The position numbers and the translations under genes were made by a program. A stretch of 64,000 nt of DNA from Eoetvoesiella caeni (GTDB taxonomy: Bacteria; Pseudomonadota; Gammaproteobacteria; Burkholderiales; Burkholderiaceae_B): positions 166,867-230,866 of the forward strand of contig NZ_QNRQ01000007.1 in assembly GCF_003315175.1 (NCBI RefSeq), written 5' to 3'. Positions 47,625 to 59,500 of this stretch are shown one piece after another. The notes below the pieces were generated by a model. The model was not told the origin of the DNA. It saw only the letters and a program-made list of their open reading frames with translations, and made no database searches. Every line of letters starts with the position of its first letter. Positions within the stretch are counted from its first letter, which is position 1.

Positions 47625-48518
47625 CTAGTGACGGGAGCTGTTTCTCCCACGATATTCAGCAAAGCCAATCCCTGCCAATATCATTATCAAAGCAACTGCA
47701 TGATAGAGGTGGAACGCCTCTCCGAGGATGATGACCGCCAGCCATGCCCCCCAAATGGGCAGCAGGTTAATGAACAGGCCAGCCCGGTTCGCGCCAATCA
47801 GCTCCACCGCCCGAATGTAGAAAACCTGCCCCAAGAGGCTCGGAAAGATGGCGATATAGGTGATTACCGACCACCCTGACAGGTCTGGAACTATGGTGGC
47901 GCCTTGTGCCATTTCAAGGGCCAGCAAAGGCAAGGACGCCAATGTTGCCCCAAGGCAGAGAACGAACATCAAACTAGTCCAGTGCATTTGAGGCTTGCTA
48001 CGTAACGCAGCAGTATAGATTCCATAGGAAACGATCGCGGCAAGCATTAATGCATCACCAAAATTGATGTCAAGAGCAATCAAATTGCCGAAGTCACCTC
48101 TTGCTGCAATGGTGATCACTCCTATAAAAGAAATGACAAACCCTATCGCCTGTTCCAGGCCTACACGGCTACCAAACAAAACGAAGCTGGCACAAAATAC
48201 GAAAAGCGGCATGCCTCCTTGCAAGATGCTGGCATTGATTGCCGTGGTGTAGACCAACGCGTAATAGAGCGCAACGCTGAACCCCGTAAAACCAAGCGCT
48301 CCCATAAATAACAGATAAGCCAGCCGTGGCCGAATAGCGGGCCAATCCGCGGCGATCTGTTTTCTCTTGAAGACATACAGTGCCACCATGACTACCGACC
48401 AGCGAATGGCGACAAGAACCATAGGAGAGGCATGGCCAACCGCCAATTTGCCCGCTATGGAATTTCCTGCCCACATGAGCATCGTCAATGCCAGAAGAGC
48501 GTAGGCTTTATAAATCAC
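47625..48518 (-). CDS. DMT family transporter (EamA domains)
   Basis: 297 residues, ten predicted membrane segments in two EamA repeats; opens YKAYALLALTMLMWAGNSIA, the usual first helix, with the second repeat starting near GDALMLAAIVSYGIYTAALR. Family members export or import metabolites such as amino acids; no substrate can be named. It is isolated, with an SDR gene 107 bases upstream on the same strand. Confidence 0.85.
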   Translation of the reverse strand: MIYKAYALLALTMLMWAGNSIAGKLAVGHASPMVLVAIRWSVVMVALYVFKRKQIAADWPAIRPRLAYLLFMGALGFTGFSVALYYALVYTTAINASILQGGMPLFVFCASFVLFGSRVGLEQAIGFVISFIGVITIAARGDFGNLIALDINFGDALMLAAIVSYGIYTAALRSKPQMHWTSLMFVLCLGATLASLPLLALEMAQGATIVPDLSGWSVITYIAIFPSLLGQVFYIRAVELIGANRAGLFINLLPIWGAWLAVIILGEAFHLYHAVALIMILAGIGFAEYRGRNSSRH

Positions 48519-48625
48519 AACTCATTTGATCCTTAGCTGTACCGGACCTGCGGTTCTGAAGCTGTATCCAGCTTGATATGGGGGTATCAACGAGAGTGAA
48601 CGGACTCACGTAAGGAGCCAGTTCG

Positions 48626-49372
48626 CTAATAGGCCTGCAGTGTCGGTCTGAATACAATTTCATTCACGTCGACGTCCTCAGGCTGGCTCATGGCGAACGC
48701 CACAGCACGTGCGAATGAGTCCGCAGGAATAGCAACCTCTTCGTAAAGTTTGTTGATTCGCTCGGCAACCACCGGATCGGTCACTGTATTGGGGAGTTCA
48801 GTGGCAACGGCGCCCGGCGAAACGACTGTCGTGCGAATATTGTAAGGCTTGACCTCTTGGCGCAGCCCTTCCGATAGCGCCAGCACAGCATGCTTGGTGG
48901 CCGAGTAGACGGCGCCGCCCGGGCCAACCTTATGGCCGGCCACGGAAGAGACATTGATAATATGCCCGAATTTTTGCTCTTTCATATAGGGCAGCGCCGC
49001 TGCAATACCATAGAGCACCCCTTTGATATTGACGTCGATCATCCGGTCCCAGTCATCGACCATCAGGCTTTCAAGCAATGATTGCGGCATCAATCCAGCG
49101 TTGTTTATCATGACGTCGATACGTCCATAAGTTTGCACAGCCACATCGACCAATCTCTTTACCTGCTCGCGCTGTGTAACGTCCGTTTCCAAGGCGATTG
49201 CCTTACCGCCGCTGCCAGCCAGCCTGGCTGCCAATGCGTCGATACGATCTACGCGCCGCGCTCCAAGCACCAGCCTCGCCCCTTGCGAGGATAAATGCAC
49301 GGCGGTCGCCTCACCCAAGCCGCTGCTTGCGCCCGTAATGACGACAACTTTGCCTTCGATGTTATTGCTCAT
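48626..49372 (-). CDS. short-chain dehydrogenase/reductase
   Basis: 248 residues, classical SDR: cofactor motif TGASSGLG (13-20), NNAG (90-93), catalytic Ser142/143, and YSATK (Tyr156, Lys160). Basic residues after strand 2 (GARRVDR) point to NADP(H). Substrate unknown; related proteins are often called YdfG-like or clavaldehyde-type. It lies next to a Rieske oxygenase relic and IS21, so it may be a survivor of a larger catabolic cluster. Confidence 0.87.
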   Translation of the reverse strand: MSNNIEGKVVVITGASSGLGEATAVHLSSQGARLVLGARRVDRIDALAARLAGSGGKAIALETDVTQREQVKRLVDVAVQTYGRIDVMINNAGLMPQSLLESLMVDDWDRMIDVNIKGVLYGIAAALPYMKEQKFGHIINVSSVAGHKVGPGGAVYSATKHAVLALSEGLRQEVKPYNIRTTVVSPGAVATELPNTVTDPVVAERINKLYEEVAIPADSFARAVAFAMSQPEDVDVNEIVFRPTLQAY

Positions 49373-49460
49373 TTCCGACTCCTGTTTGATGCTGGATGGA
49401 TTAATGGCCTACCAGCTTTTGCCGATCTGGCGAGCAACGATCATATCCAAGCACAGCCAT

Positions 49461-49532
49461 GCGCGTGACAAGCGGTAAGGTTTTTATGGTAGCAGCTGTA
49501 GGAATATTGCTTTGTCCAGGCACGTTCGTGCA
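49461..49532 (-). pseudogene. 24-codon relic of a VanA-like Rieske oxygenase gene
   Basis: The minus strand encodes CTNVPGQSNIPTAATIKT followed by LPLVTR. This matches CTHVPGQANIPAAAKVKT, YPLVLR in the intact Rieske oxygenase at 52595-53680 (residues 79-102) at roughly 17 of 24 positions. Upstream in the same frame is a stop codon and then unrelated sequence; downstream the match ends before the SDR gene. It is a remnant of a second, related oxygenase gene. Confidence 0.65.
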
Positions 49533-49638
49533 TTATCCATAGGACGACAGCTTGCTCGCACTGCCCTCCTGGTGTCAAGCGCATTTGAAATTTGAGCCAC
49601 TTCGCGCAAGATCGCGCAAAGTAAATCTGAGCCAGTGA

Positions 49639-51443
<1,805 letters not shown>

Positions 51444-51535
51444 CGTTGGCCTTTGCGCACAAAAGGCTAACTTTACGAAAAAGTGGCTCAGTTTTACTTT
51501 GCGCGAAGTGGCTCATTATTACTTTGCGCGCAACA

Positions 51536-51640
51536 CTGGGAATGCGTGGCTGCCGGCGTCGCGCCGGAATAGAGGTGCGACGCAACCAGATCTAGCGCTT
51601 CATCGCCCATGTCTGTGCTCGAACTTGCTGAACCATTCAT
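51536..51640 (-). pseudogene. 5' part of a short ORF split by IS21
   Basis: From ATG 51640 the minus strand encodes 35 residues (starting MNGSASSSTDMGDEALDLVA) up to the IS. After removing the IS and one CTGG copy the frame runs on for EGSASKLSSYG and stops at 49533, giving a 46-residue ORF divergent from iclR. No family recognised; no strong ribosome site. It may be a small gene or the scarred start of a catabolic gene once controlled by the IclR regulator. Confidence 0.4.
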
Positions 51641-51643
51641 CGT

Positions 51644-51669
51644 TACACTAAGATGGTGAATTAAGTGTA
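51644..51669. promoter_or_regulatory. possible IclR operator
   Basis: TACACT (51644-51649) and AGTGTA (51664-51669) form an inverted repeat with 14 bases between, 10 bases before the iclR start and overlapping the start region of the divergent ORF. Position fits an autoregulatory site. Confidence 0.4.
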
Positions 51670-51679
51670 CGGATGACCC

Positions 51680-52513
51680 ATGGCAGAAAAATCTTCGCTC
51701 GTAGATCAGAATAACCTAGAGGCGGCACAAGGCAGTACGCGAAGTACCAAACCCCGCGGGATTCAGTCAATCCTTATCGGTTTCCATGTTCTAGATCGAC
51801 TGGCCGAGTCTCCAACTCCGCTTGGGCTGAAGCATTTAGCCGAGGCCAGCAACATGCCAACCAGCAAGCTGCGCTTTTATCTGGTTAGTTTTCTGGAGCT
51901 TGGTTTAGTCGTACAAGAGGCGCCTAGCGGACGCTACAGCCTGGGTCCGACCGCATTACGCCTCGGGCTGGCAGCCCTCGAAAAATTCGATATCGTTAGC
52001 CTCGCCCGCAGCGAAATGCGACTGCTGGCGGACCAATTAGGGTTTTCAGTATTTCTTGCCGTCTGGGGTACGCACGGGCCTACAATCATCGACCGGGTAG
52101 ATGGACGCAACCGCACCGTACTGGAAATCCGCGTAGGAACGGTGCTGCCTTTGCAAACCTCCGCCATGGGGCGCGCTTATGCAGCCTTTCTTCCCAAAGC
52201 AATAATCGCCCCGCTTCTACGACTCGAACGCCGACAAGGCCTTAAGGTAAATGGCTTTCCGATGCAGGGCACTCCCGAAGGCAAGGAAATCCACACATCG
52301 CGCTTGTCGGCCGCATCCGGAAGGCTGTTGGCGGGGTTTACCGCCATCGCCTCGCCGATACTCGATCGAGCAGGTGCGCCAGTGGCAATGCTCTCTGTAG
52401 TCGGGCCTGTAGGTCCTTTGAAAGACAGGTACGAGGATACGCCCGCCCACGCCTTGATCGAATTGACAACGCGATTAAGCCTGCAACTGGGGTGGTCGGA
52501 AGAAGACAGCTAG
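51680..52513 (+). CDS. IclR family transcriptional regulator
   Basis: 277 residues. Winged helix-turn-helix (about 30-90: LIGFHVLDRLAESPTPLGLK, HLAEASNMPTSKLRFYL) followed by the IclR effector domain (about 105-270) with VLEIRVGTVLPLQTSAMGRA and GFTAIASPILD. IclR proteins commonly control degradation of aromatic acids. It starts 144 bases from the right end of IS21; its former divergent partner seems to be the ORF the IS split. The Rieske oxygenase gene converges with it. Confidence 0.88.
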   Translation: MAEKSSLVDQNNLEAAQGSTRSTKPRGIQSILIGFHVLDRLAESPTPLGLKHLAEASNMPTSKLRFYLVSFLELGLVVQEAPSGRYSLGPTALRLGLAALEKFDIVSLARSEMRLLADQLGFSVFLAVWGTHGPTIIDRVDGRNRTVLEIRVGTVLPLQTSAMGRAYAAFLPKAIIAPLLRLERRQGLKVNGFPMQGTPEGKEIHTSRLSAASGRLLAGFTAIASPILDRAGAPVAMLSVVGPVGPLKDRYEDTPAHALIELTTRLSLQLGWSEEDS

Positions 52514-52594
52514 AATGTCATGACCAGAATTGGCTGCCCGGAACTCTTAGAAGCTCAGGGGCCCTGCAAGAGCTTTGCCGGTGCGATAGTAAGC

Positions 52595-53680
52595 CTACAC
52601 CTCCTCCAACAAGGCGAACGAATGCTCAGGAACCAGGCGCGGCGGTGCTATAACATGCTTGGGGTCCGCTGCTTCATCTTTTAGACGCTGCTCCAGCAAA
52701 CGACGAGCTTGTATCGGTGCTTGATCCAGCTTGATTGCAACCACCGGAACCTCTGCATTGCGTTCCTCCATTTGCTTTTGCTGAATTTCAAGAAGGACTT
52801 TGTCTTGATCGAACGTAGCAGCGATCGCCTTTTGCACTGATTCCGTCATCGCATGGTCTTCTATTTTATAGTTGCGAACAAAAGCCCAGAAATAATGTGT
52901 GCAGGTCTCTGTCTCGGGGGTCAACAAATGCAATACGTGGCCGATCAACGCTCCAGAACGATCTGTATCGACCGGATGAAAACCCACGATTGTAAGGTTG
53001 ATGGACGGCACCAGATTGATGGCTGACTGCCATCTATTGATGGTGGTGGCGCCCCCCAGAGACATCGCGAAAAATGGCGGCGCATCAATATTTGGCATTT
53101 CGCGGTGGGCCCGCGTTAAGCAATTAGCTTCGACCGTAACATTCACTGCATAACTGGCTATTGACTCTTCCTCGTCGTTCCCAATAGTGTCCTCGTGTAC
53201 ATACGTTTCGTGGCTGAGATCGAGCAGATTATCGTTGAGTAACCTGAAGTTGGCATCGATATGATGATAGCCGCGCGAGGCTGCCCACTCTGCGCTGTTA
53301 TTCCAATGAACATCTGGAATTAACTCAGGGTCGGCAAGAGCTTCCTCGCCCATCCATATCCAGGCAAAACCATGACGCAGTACGAGCGGGTACGTCTTGA
53401 CCTTGGCAGCGGCAGGAATATTGGCCTGTCCAGGGACATGAGTACATTCGCCTTCTGCAGAAAAACACATGCCGTGGTAACCACAGCGGATTTCGTCATT
53501 GATGCGCTTCCCCCTGGACAGAGGCATTAGACGATGGGGACAGGCATCGTCCATGGCTGAAAGAAGCCCCGCCGACGTGCGGAACATGATCACGGGCACA
53601 TTCAATATACGTCGGGCAATAAACGGTTGATCAAGCTCAGCCTCAAAGGCAGCGATATACCAAACATTTTTTACAAACAT
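52595..53680 (-). CDS. Rieske non-heme iron oxygenase, vanillate O-demethylase-like
   Basis: 361 residues from ATG 53680, backed by a CAGGAG ribosome site; a longer frame upstream is not needed. Rieske cluster ligands CPHR (Cys47, His49) and CGYHG (Cys66, His69), then the mononuclear iron ligands in NDNLLDLSHETYVHEDT (Asp154 bridge, His157, His162). This is the VanA/toluenesulfonate-oxygenase group, which demethylates or hydroxylates aromatic acids. Its reductase partner (VanB) is not in the window, so electrons must come from elsewhere. Divergent from the LivK-type gene. Confidence 0.88.
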   Translation of the reverse strand: MFVKNVWYIAAFEAELDQPFIARRILNVPVIMFRTSAGLLSAMDDACPHRLMPLSRGKRINDEIRCGYHGMCFSAEGECTHVPGQANIPAAAKVKTYPLVLRHGFAWIWMGEEALADPELIPDVHWNNSAEWAASRGYHHIDANFRLLNDNLLDLSHETYVHEDTIGNDEEESIASYAVNVTVEANCLTRAHREMPNIDAPPFFAMSLGGATTINRWQSAINLVPSINLTIVGFHPVDTDRSGALIGHVLHLLTPETETCTHYFWAFVRNYKIEDHAMTESVQKAIAATFDQDKVLLEIQQKQMEERNAEVPVVAIKLDQAPIQARRLLEQRLKDEAADPKHVIAPPRLVPEHSFALLEEV

Positions 53681-53857
53681 GATCAACTCCTGTGGAAAAT
53701 TTGGCGGCCGGCATAGTGCAACACTACTGTCATAGAGCAACTTTATATCATGTTTTAGGCTATTCAAAACTAGGGAAATTACCAGACTCTCGTATAAATT
53801 GTTTGATGTTATTGTATCGAGACAACAATATTCTCAAAGACAACTAAGGAGAACCGG

Positions 53858-55033
53858 ATGAAATATAAATGGATTGCGCTATGTCTAGTATCTGCTCTTG
53901 GAATGCTAAGCACTGCCGCAAATGCCGATGAAATCAAGATTGGCTATGTCAACACCTTCTCGGGATCCGGCGCCAACTTAGGCAAGCATTACCGCGATGC
54001 ATTCGAACTCGCCTTGAAGGAACTGGGCGGAAAAATGGCCGGGCTGGACGTCAAGGTCGAGTATGGCGATGATCAACTAAAACCCGAAATCGCCAAAAGC
54101 GTCGTTGAGCGGATGGTTGAACGCGACAAGGTGGACATTGTGGCTGGTTTCAATTTCTCGAATGTGCTGCTGGCTTCACTCAAAACAGTGACCGGTGCCA
54201 ATAAGCTGCTAATCAGCTCGAATGCGGGCCCTTCGAATCTCGCCGGCGAACAATGCGATCCAAATTTTTTCGATGTTGGTCAACAAAACGACGGCGCAAG
54301 TGAAGTGCTGGGCCGGTATTTGAAGAAGCAAAACGTAGCAAGCGTATACGCCATCGCGCCTAATTATCAGGCCGGCCGCGATATGATCGCGGGCCTCAAA
54401 CGCGGGTTCGGTAAACAGCTCGCCGACGAAGTGTATACACAATTGAGTCAAACCGACTTTCAAGCGGAACTGAGCCAGATACAAGCCGCGAATCCCGCAG
54501 CAGTATTTGCGTTCATGCCGGGAGGAAATGGCATCAACTTTGTAAAACAGTGGGCGCAAGCTGGCCTGATCGGCAAGATACCGCTCTACTCCGTGTACTC
54601 GGTGGACCACACCACTCTGTCGGCAATCGGTCCCTCTGCTGAAGGCACATTGGGCGTTTCACAGTACGTAGAGGATCTTCCATTCGAAGCCAACCAGGAA
54701 TTCGTCAAGAAATTCGTCGACCACTATCACTACTACCCTTCTGAGTATGCCGCCAGTGCTTACGACACGGCGATGCTGATCAATAGCGCTGTAGTGGCCA
54801 CCCATGGCAAACTGGATGACATTGATGCTTTGCGGGCAGCAGTGCAAAAAGCGGATTTCAAGTCAGTGCGCGGGCCGAACTTCAAGCTGGGCCATAATCA
54901 CATGCCGATTCAGAACTATTACCTGCGCGAAACTGTAAAACGAGAAGATGGCAAGTTCGGGTTCGTTACCCGCGACACCGTCGCGGAAAATTACAAAGAC
55001 CATTATGGCGCTCAATGCACCAATATCAAGTGA
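53858..55033 (+). CDS. ABC transporter substrate-binding protein, LivK type
   Basis: 391 residues with a signal peptide (cleavage at ANADE, about 24). Type I periplasmic binding fold: IKIGYVNTFSGSGANLGKHY, GLDVKVEYGDDQLKPE, VASVYAIAPNYQAGRDM. In aromatic-degrading beta-proteobacteria such proteins often bind aromatic acids instead of branched-chain amino acids; here that is an inference from the neighbours. No LivH/M/G/F genes are in the window, so it is an orphan or uses distant permeases. Confidence 0.85.
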   Translation: MKYKWIALCLVSALGMLSTAANADEIKIGYVNTFSGSGANLGKHYRDAFELALKELGGKMAGLDVKVEYGDDQLKPEIAKSVVERMVERDKVDIVAGFNFSNVLLASLKTVTGANKLLISSNAGPSNLAGEQCDPNFFDVGQQNDGASEVLGRYLKKQNVASVYAIAPNYQAGRDMIAGLKRGFGKQLADEVYTQLSQTDFQAELSQIQAANPAAVFAFMPGGNGINFVKQWAQAGLIGKIPLYSVYSVDHTTLSAIGPSAEGTLGVSQYVEDLPFEANQEFVKKFVDHYHYYPSEYAASAYDTAMLINSAVVATHGKLDDIDALRAAVQKADFKSVRGPNFKLGHNHMPIQNYYLRETVKREDGKFGFVTRDTVAENYKDHYGAQCTNIK

Positions 55034-55306
55034 TCGACGCCATACGCAGCGACAAAAAAAGAGATAGGGTTTTTAAGCAAAGATGCCGACTGTCTAACGG
55101 CAATCAGCAAGCTTGGCAATTGACAGGCTTTATTCCAGACCGAAACTTTATCTCCTCTTTCAACGACGAGACGAAGAAATAAAGTCTCTCGATTATTTCA
55201 TGTGAGTGTTTCTGGAAAACGAAGTAAAGTCTGTCGACATGGTTTTCGGCGCCTAGCCGCCTAATAAATTGAACGAAAGGCTGTCGAAGTAGTTCCGGTT
55301 ATATCA

Positions 55307-56212
55307 CTAGAGCGTCATCAAGGCATCCCGCACAATGTCGATAAACCATTTCTGTGCAGGATTGTTTTCATAGCGCTTATCCCAATGCAGCGTAACTTCG
55401 ATGGAAGGAATTTCTATGGGGACCGGGAGCGTTTTCAATGGCGCATATGCTTCGAATACGTGAGCAACGCGGGATGGCAATATAACAAGCAAGTCGCTGC
55501 GAGAGATCAATTGAGGCAGCACAGTAAAATGAGGTATCTGCAACGCGACGCTTCTCATCACCCCAGCTTTGCGCAACGCTTCTTCTACTTGCCTATGTCC
55601 TGAGTAATTGGCAGATACAAATGCGTGGCGCGCAGCAAGAAACAAATCGAGCGACAGCGAGTCCTTAATGACCGGGTGGTTTTCGCTTAAGAGGCATACG
55701 TAATGTTCGTTGAACAGCGATATATGACGCGTGAGAGAAGAGATGGAGGCTAAATTTCCCACCGCAGCATCGATCTTTCCCGAAGCCAAGCAGCCGGAAA
55801 CTTCATCGGCCACAAGTTGCACCACCTCTAGTTCCACACGAGGACCGTATTGCCCCATTCGCTCGAAAATAGGAGGCAAAAAGTTTGCCGCTCCAATATC
55901 AGACATGGCGATTTTGAACCGACGTGTGGACTCGGCGGGAACAAAACGGCGGGTCGTTTCAATAGCATCATCGATCGCTAACAGAGCGGTGCTGAACCGA
56001 CGATAGCACTCATGGGCGGAAGCTGTTGCGATCATTCCGCTAGAGCCCCTCAGGAACAATGGGTCGTTCAAGGTGTCGCGCAGCTTGCTTAAACTATAGC
56101 TTACGGTCGGTTGCGTTACGCAAAGCCGTTCGGCTGTCGTAGTTAGGCTGCCAGTCTCATAGATAGCTATAAAGGTTCGCAAAAGCTGCAGGTTCAACTG
56201 TTGTTCCACCAC
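55307..56212 (-). CDS. LysR family transcriptional regulator
   Basis: 301 residues from GTG 56212; the adjacent GTG 56209 may be the true start, since GGAGG lies only a few bases upstream. N-terminal helix-turn-helix (LRTFIAIYETGSLTTTAERL, CVTQPTVSYSLSKLRDTL) and a C-terminal effector domain. Divergent from the indolepyruvate oxidoreductase gene, which is its likely target, with palindromic sites between. Confidence 0.9.
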   Translation of the reverse strand: MVEQQLNLQLLRTFIAIYETGSLTTTAERLCVTQPTVSYSLSKLRDTLNDPLFLRGSSGMIATASAHECYRRFSTALLAIDDAIETTRRFVPAESTRRFKIAMSDIGAANFLPPIFERMGQYGPRVELEVVQLVADEVSGCLASGKIDAAVGNLASISSLTRHISLFNEHYVCLLSENHPVIKDSLSLDLFLAARHAFVSANYSGHRQVEEALRKAGVMRSVALQIPHFTVLPQLISRSDLLVILPSRVAHVFEAYAPLKTLPVPIEIPSIEVTLHWDKRYENNPAQKWFIDIVRDALMTL

Positions 56213-56529
56213 GCCTCCATATAGATAACATCTATTTCCATTATAGATAGTATCAAGTGGTTAGATTATTGCCGGCTACTTATACTAATCGAAGTCGGAA
56301 CATCCAGCGTGCGCATGGTGAAGCGCCTTATTCAATCTCGCACCGGGCGATTACTCACGCAGAAACAGAGACGACCCGAGATTCGGCATTAGGCTATTGC
56401 CGGCAAGTGCAACGGCTCTCCCCGCCTTATAAATATATTGCATCGATTTAATAACAATTCGATTTATAGATGGGGTGCATCACATGAGGCTTACTGTGGT
56501 GACCGACTTAACCATTAAAGAGACAAACA
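56213..56529. other. divergent LysR-oxidoreductase control region
   Basis: 317 bases holding the LysR-type palindrome at 56221-56235, an extra ATAGAT copy at 56243 and AT-rich stretches closer to the oxidoreductase gene (TCGATTTA twice near 56446 and 56461). No coding sequence seen. Confidence 0.5.
56221..56235. promoter_or_regulatory. LysR-type operator palindrome
   Basis: ATAGAT-AAC-ATCTAT, a perfect interrupted palindrome 9 bases upstream of the lysR start, followed by a half-site ATAGATAG at 56243. Symmetric A/T-rich sites of this size next to a lysR gene usually serve autoregulation and activation of the divergent gene. Confidence 0.6.
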
Positions 56530-59500
56530 ATGAAAGTAGTTACGGGTGAGTCTGCTGTTTTGAAGCATGCACAAATTACGAACTTTACTGAAGGCGGCGA
56601 GGATGTAACCGTCGCGAGTATACCCATTATGCCATCGACCCAGATTCCGTCAGTGTTGGATCGCTACGAGACGGAGAAAGGACGCATTTTCTTGAGCGGA
56701 ATTCAGGCGCTTGTCCGCCTGCCAATTGAACAGCTGCGGCGCGACAAGCGAGCCGGACTGCGCACTCGTGCATACATTACAGGATACCCAGGCTCACCGC
56801 TGGGCGGATATGACATCGCTTTGGGACAAGCCACCAAGACATTGAACAGTCATGGGGCTATACATCAACCAGGGCAAAATGAAGAGTTGGCAGCGACTAC
56901 GTTAATGGGCACGCAAATGCTGGATGAGCACCCGCATCCCGATGTGGATGGTGTCGTTGCCTATTGGTATGGAAAGGGACCTGGCATTGATCGGTCCGGA
57001 GATGCTCTAAAGCATGGAAACTTTGCCGGAACGAGTACACACGGGGCGGTCGTCATTCTCAGCGGTGAGGACCATGAAGCCAACAGTTCGACTGTGCCCT
57101 ACCAGCAGGAGTTTTCGTTCGAACACTTTGGGATACCTGTCCTTTACCCGGCAACGGTGGCGGAATTTCTCGAATTTGGGCTGCATGCCGCCGAAATGTC
57201 GCGCTACAGCGGTTGTTGGGTCGCGCTGAAATTAGTTGGCCCTTTATGCGATGGTGGTGAGGTGGTGACAGTGTTCCCCGACCAGTTCACTTGCAAGAAG
57301 CCAGAGCTACAACTCAACGGCAAGCCTTTCAAAAAAGTCGCTAATTTTACGTTTTTCCCAGGTATTAATATTGAGACGGAACGCCAACTGTATGTGGAGC
57401 GTCATGCGGCGGTTAAAGAATATGCGCGACTGAACCAGTTAAACAAAGTTATGCACTCCGGCGCCAAGGACCGGATCGGAATAGTGTGCGCAGGAAAAAC
57501 GTACACCGATACATGCCAGGCATTCGCCGATATGGGACTGGACGCCGAGGCTCTGACTGCTGGTGGTATTCGAATTGCGAAGATTGGGCTTCTTTGTCCG
57601 CTAGACTCTGAGTTCATTCGGCAGTTCGCGCAAGGGCTTGCGAAAATCATCGTCATTGAAGAAAAGCGAGACTTTCTGGAGCGCCAAGTCGCCCATGCGC
57701 TTTCTGGTACGGGAATAATCAGCATCATCGGAAAAAATGATGGCAATGGACAACCGTTGTTTCCCCTAGAAGGAGGGCTGAATAGCGACGCAATAGCCAT
57801 GCTGCTAGGAAAAGTTTTGGCCGAAGATATCGCCTTGCCCAATACGGCAAGCGCGCGGTTCAATCAGATCACCCGTCTTTTGAATCACGACCATAAACTC
57901 CAGCCACGGCGTACGCTCAATTACTGTTCCGGCTGCCCTCATAACGTATCCACCAAACTGGCGCCCGGACAGATCGCCTGGGGCGCCCCCGGCTGCCATA
58001 TTTTTGCGGCAGTCATGGATACGCCAGACAAAAGAATTGAAGCGATCACCCAGTTCGGCGGAGAAGGGCTACCGTGGATTGGACTGGCCCCGTTTACGAC
58101 ACGCAAGCACATTGTGCAAAATATCGGCGATGGTTCGCTTATGCACTCCAGCTATCAGAACATTCGCTTTGCCGTGACCGCAGGAGTAAATATCACCTTT
58201 AAGATTCTGTTCAACGGTGTCATAGCAAACACTGGCGGCCAAGTATCCCCGGGAGCCCCGTCGATCGTTACTCTGCTGTCGCATCTCGCACTTGAGGGCG
58301 TTGCGAAGATCGTGCTGATCGCCAAAGACGCATCCCGGTATAACAATATAAAACTGCCAAAATCAGTGTCGCTGCGTGCCGTAGATGCACTCGAAGCGTC
58401 ACTGGTAGAACTGTCTGAAATCGCTGGCGTGACGATCCTTCTTTATGACGGAGAATGTGCGAACGAACGTCGTCGTCGCCAGAAGCGAGGCAAAGCTCCC
58501 CTTCCGGTGCGGTTCACTGTCGTTAATGAGGATGTCTGTGAAAACTGTGGCGATTGCGGACGCGTGGCGAATTGCATGTCGCTGCAGAAAGTCAAAACAG
58601 AATTCGGCGAAAAAACGCAGATTCATCAGTCGTCGTGCAATCAGGACCAAGCATGTATAAAAGGCGAATGCCCCTCTTTTGTCACCGTCGAAGTGGCCCC
58701 GGGCACAAAGATAAAAAAGCCTCCTCTTCAGACTCTGGACGAAAGCCTCATTCCACAGCCATCCATGCCTTCGGTGGCTCGCCCCTACCATGTTTACATC
58801 CCGGGCCTTGGTGGAACAGGGGTGCTGACTGCCAACGCAATTATGGCTCAGGCGGCTTCATTCGACGGCAATGAAGTCAAGAGCTACGATCAAACGGGTG
58901 CCGCCCAAAAATGGGGCGCAGTGCTTTCCAGTCTAATAATTTCGGCTCCGGGTCACCCATCGATCACGAACCGCGTTGGCTATGGGAAAGCCGATCTGTA
59001 TCTCGTGCTAGACATGTTGGCCGGCGTCGACCAGAAGAATTTGCGATGCTGTCAGCCCGAATTGACTGGGGCTGTCATTAATTCCAACGTCCTTCCCAGC
59101 GGCGACATGATTCGGGACCCGCATATTAAGTTGCCTTATGGCGACATGATTGAAGCCATCGGAACGGTCTCCAGGGGCTCAAAAAACGTCGTTCTCGATG
59201 CACGGCGCATTGCCGAAGGACTTTTTGGCGATTATGTCATGGCCAATATGGTCACGATCGGCGCTGCCTACCAAGCCGGCTTGTTACCCATTTCGTCGGA
59301 AAGCATGGAGAAAGCCATCACGCTGAATGGCACACAAGTGGAAGTAAATATTCTTGCGTTTCGCGCGGGGCGGCTATCGCAGCACAACCCGGATGCCTTG
59401 GAGGAAATGCTTGCGCGCCCTTTCAATACGCTGTCTGACCGGGTGGCGGATTTGAACGACCGACGCCTGGATGATGAACGGATTGTTCGGCTAATGGATT

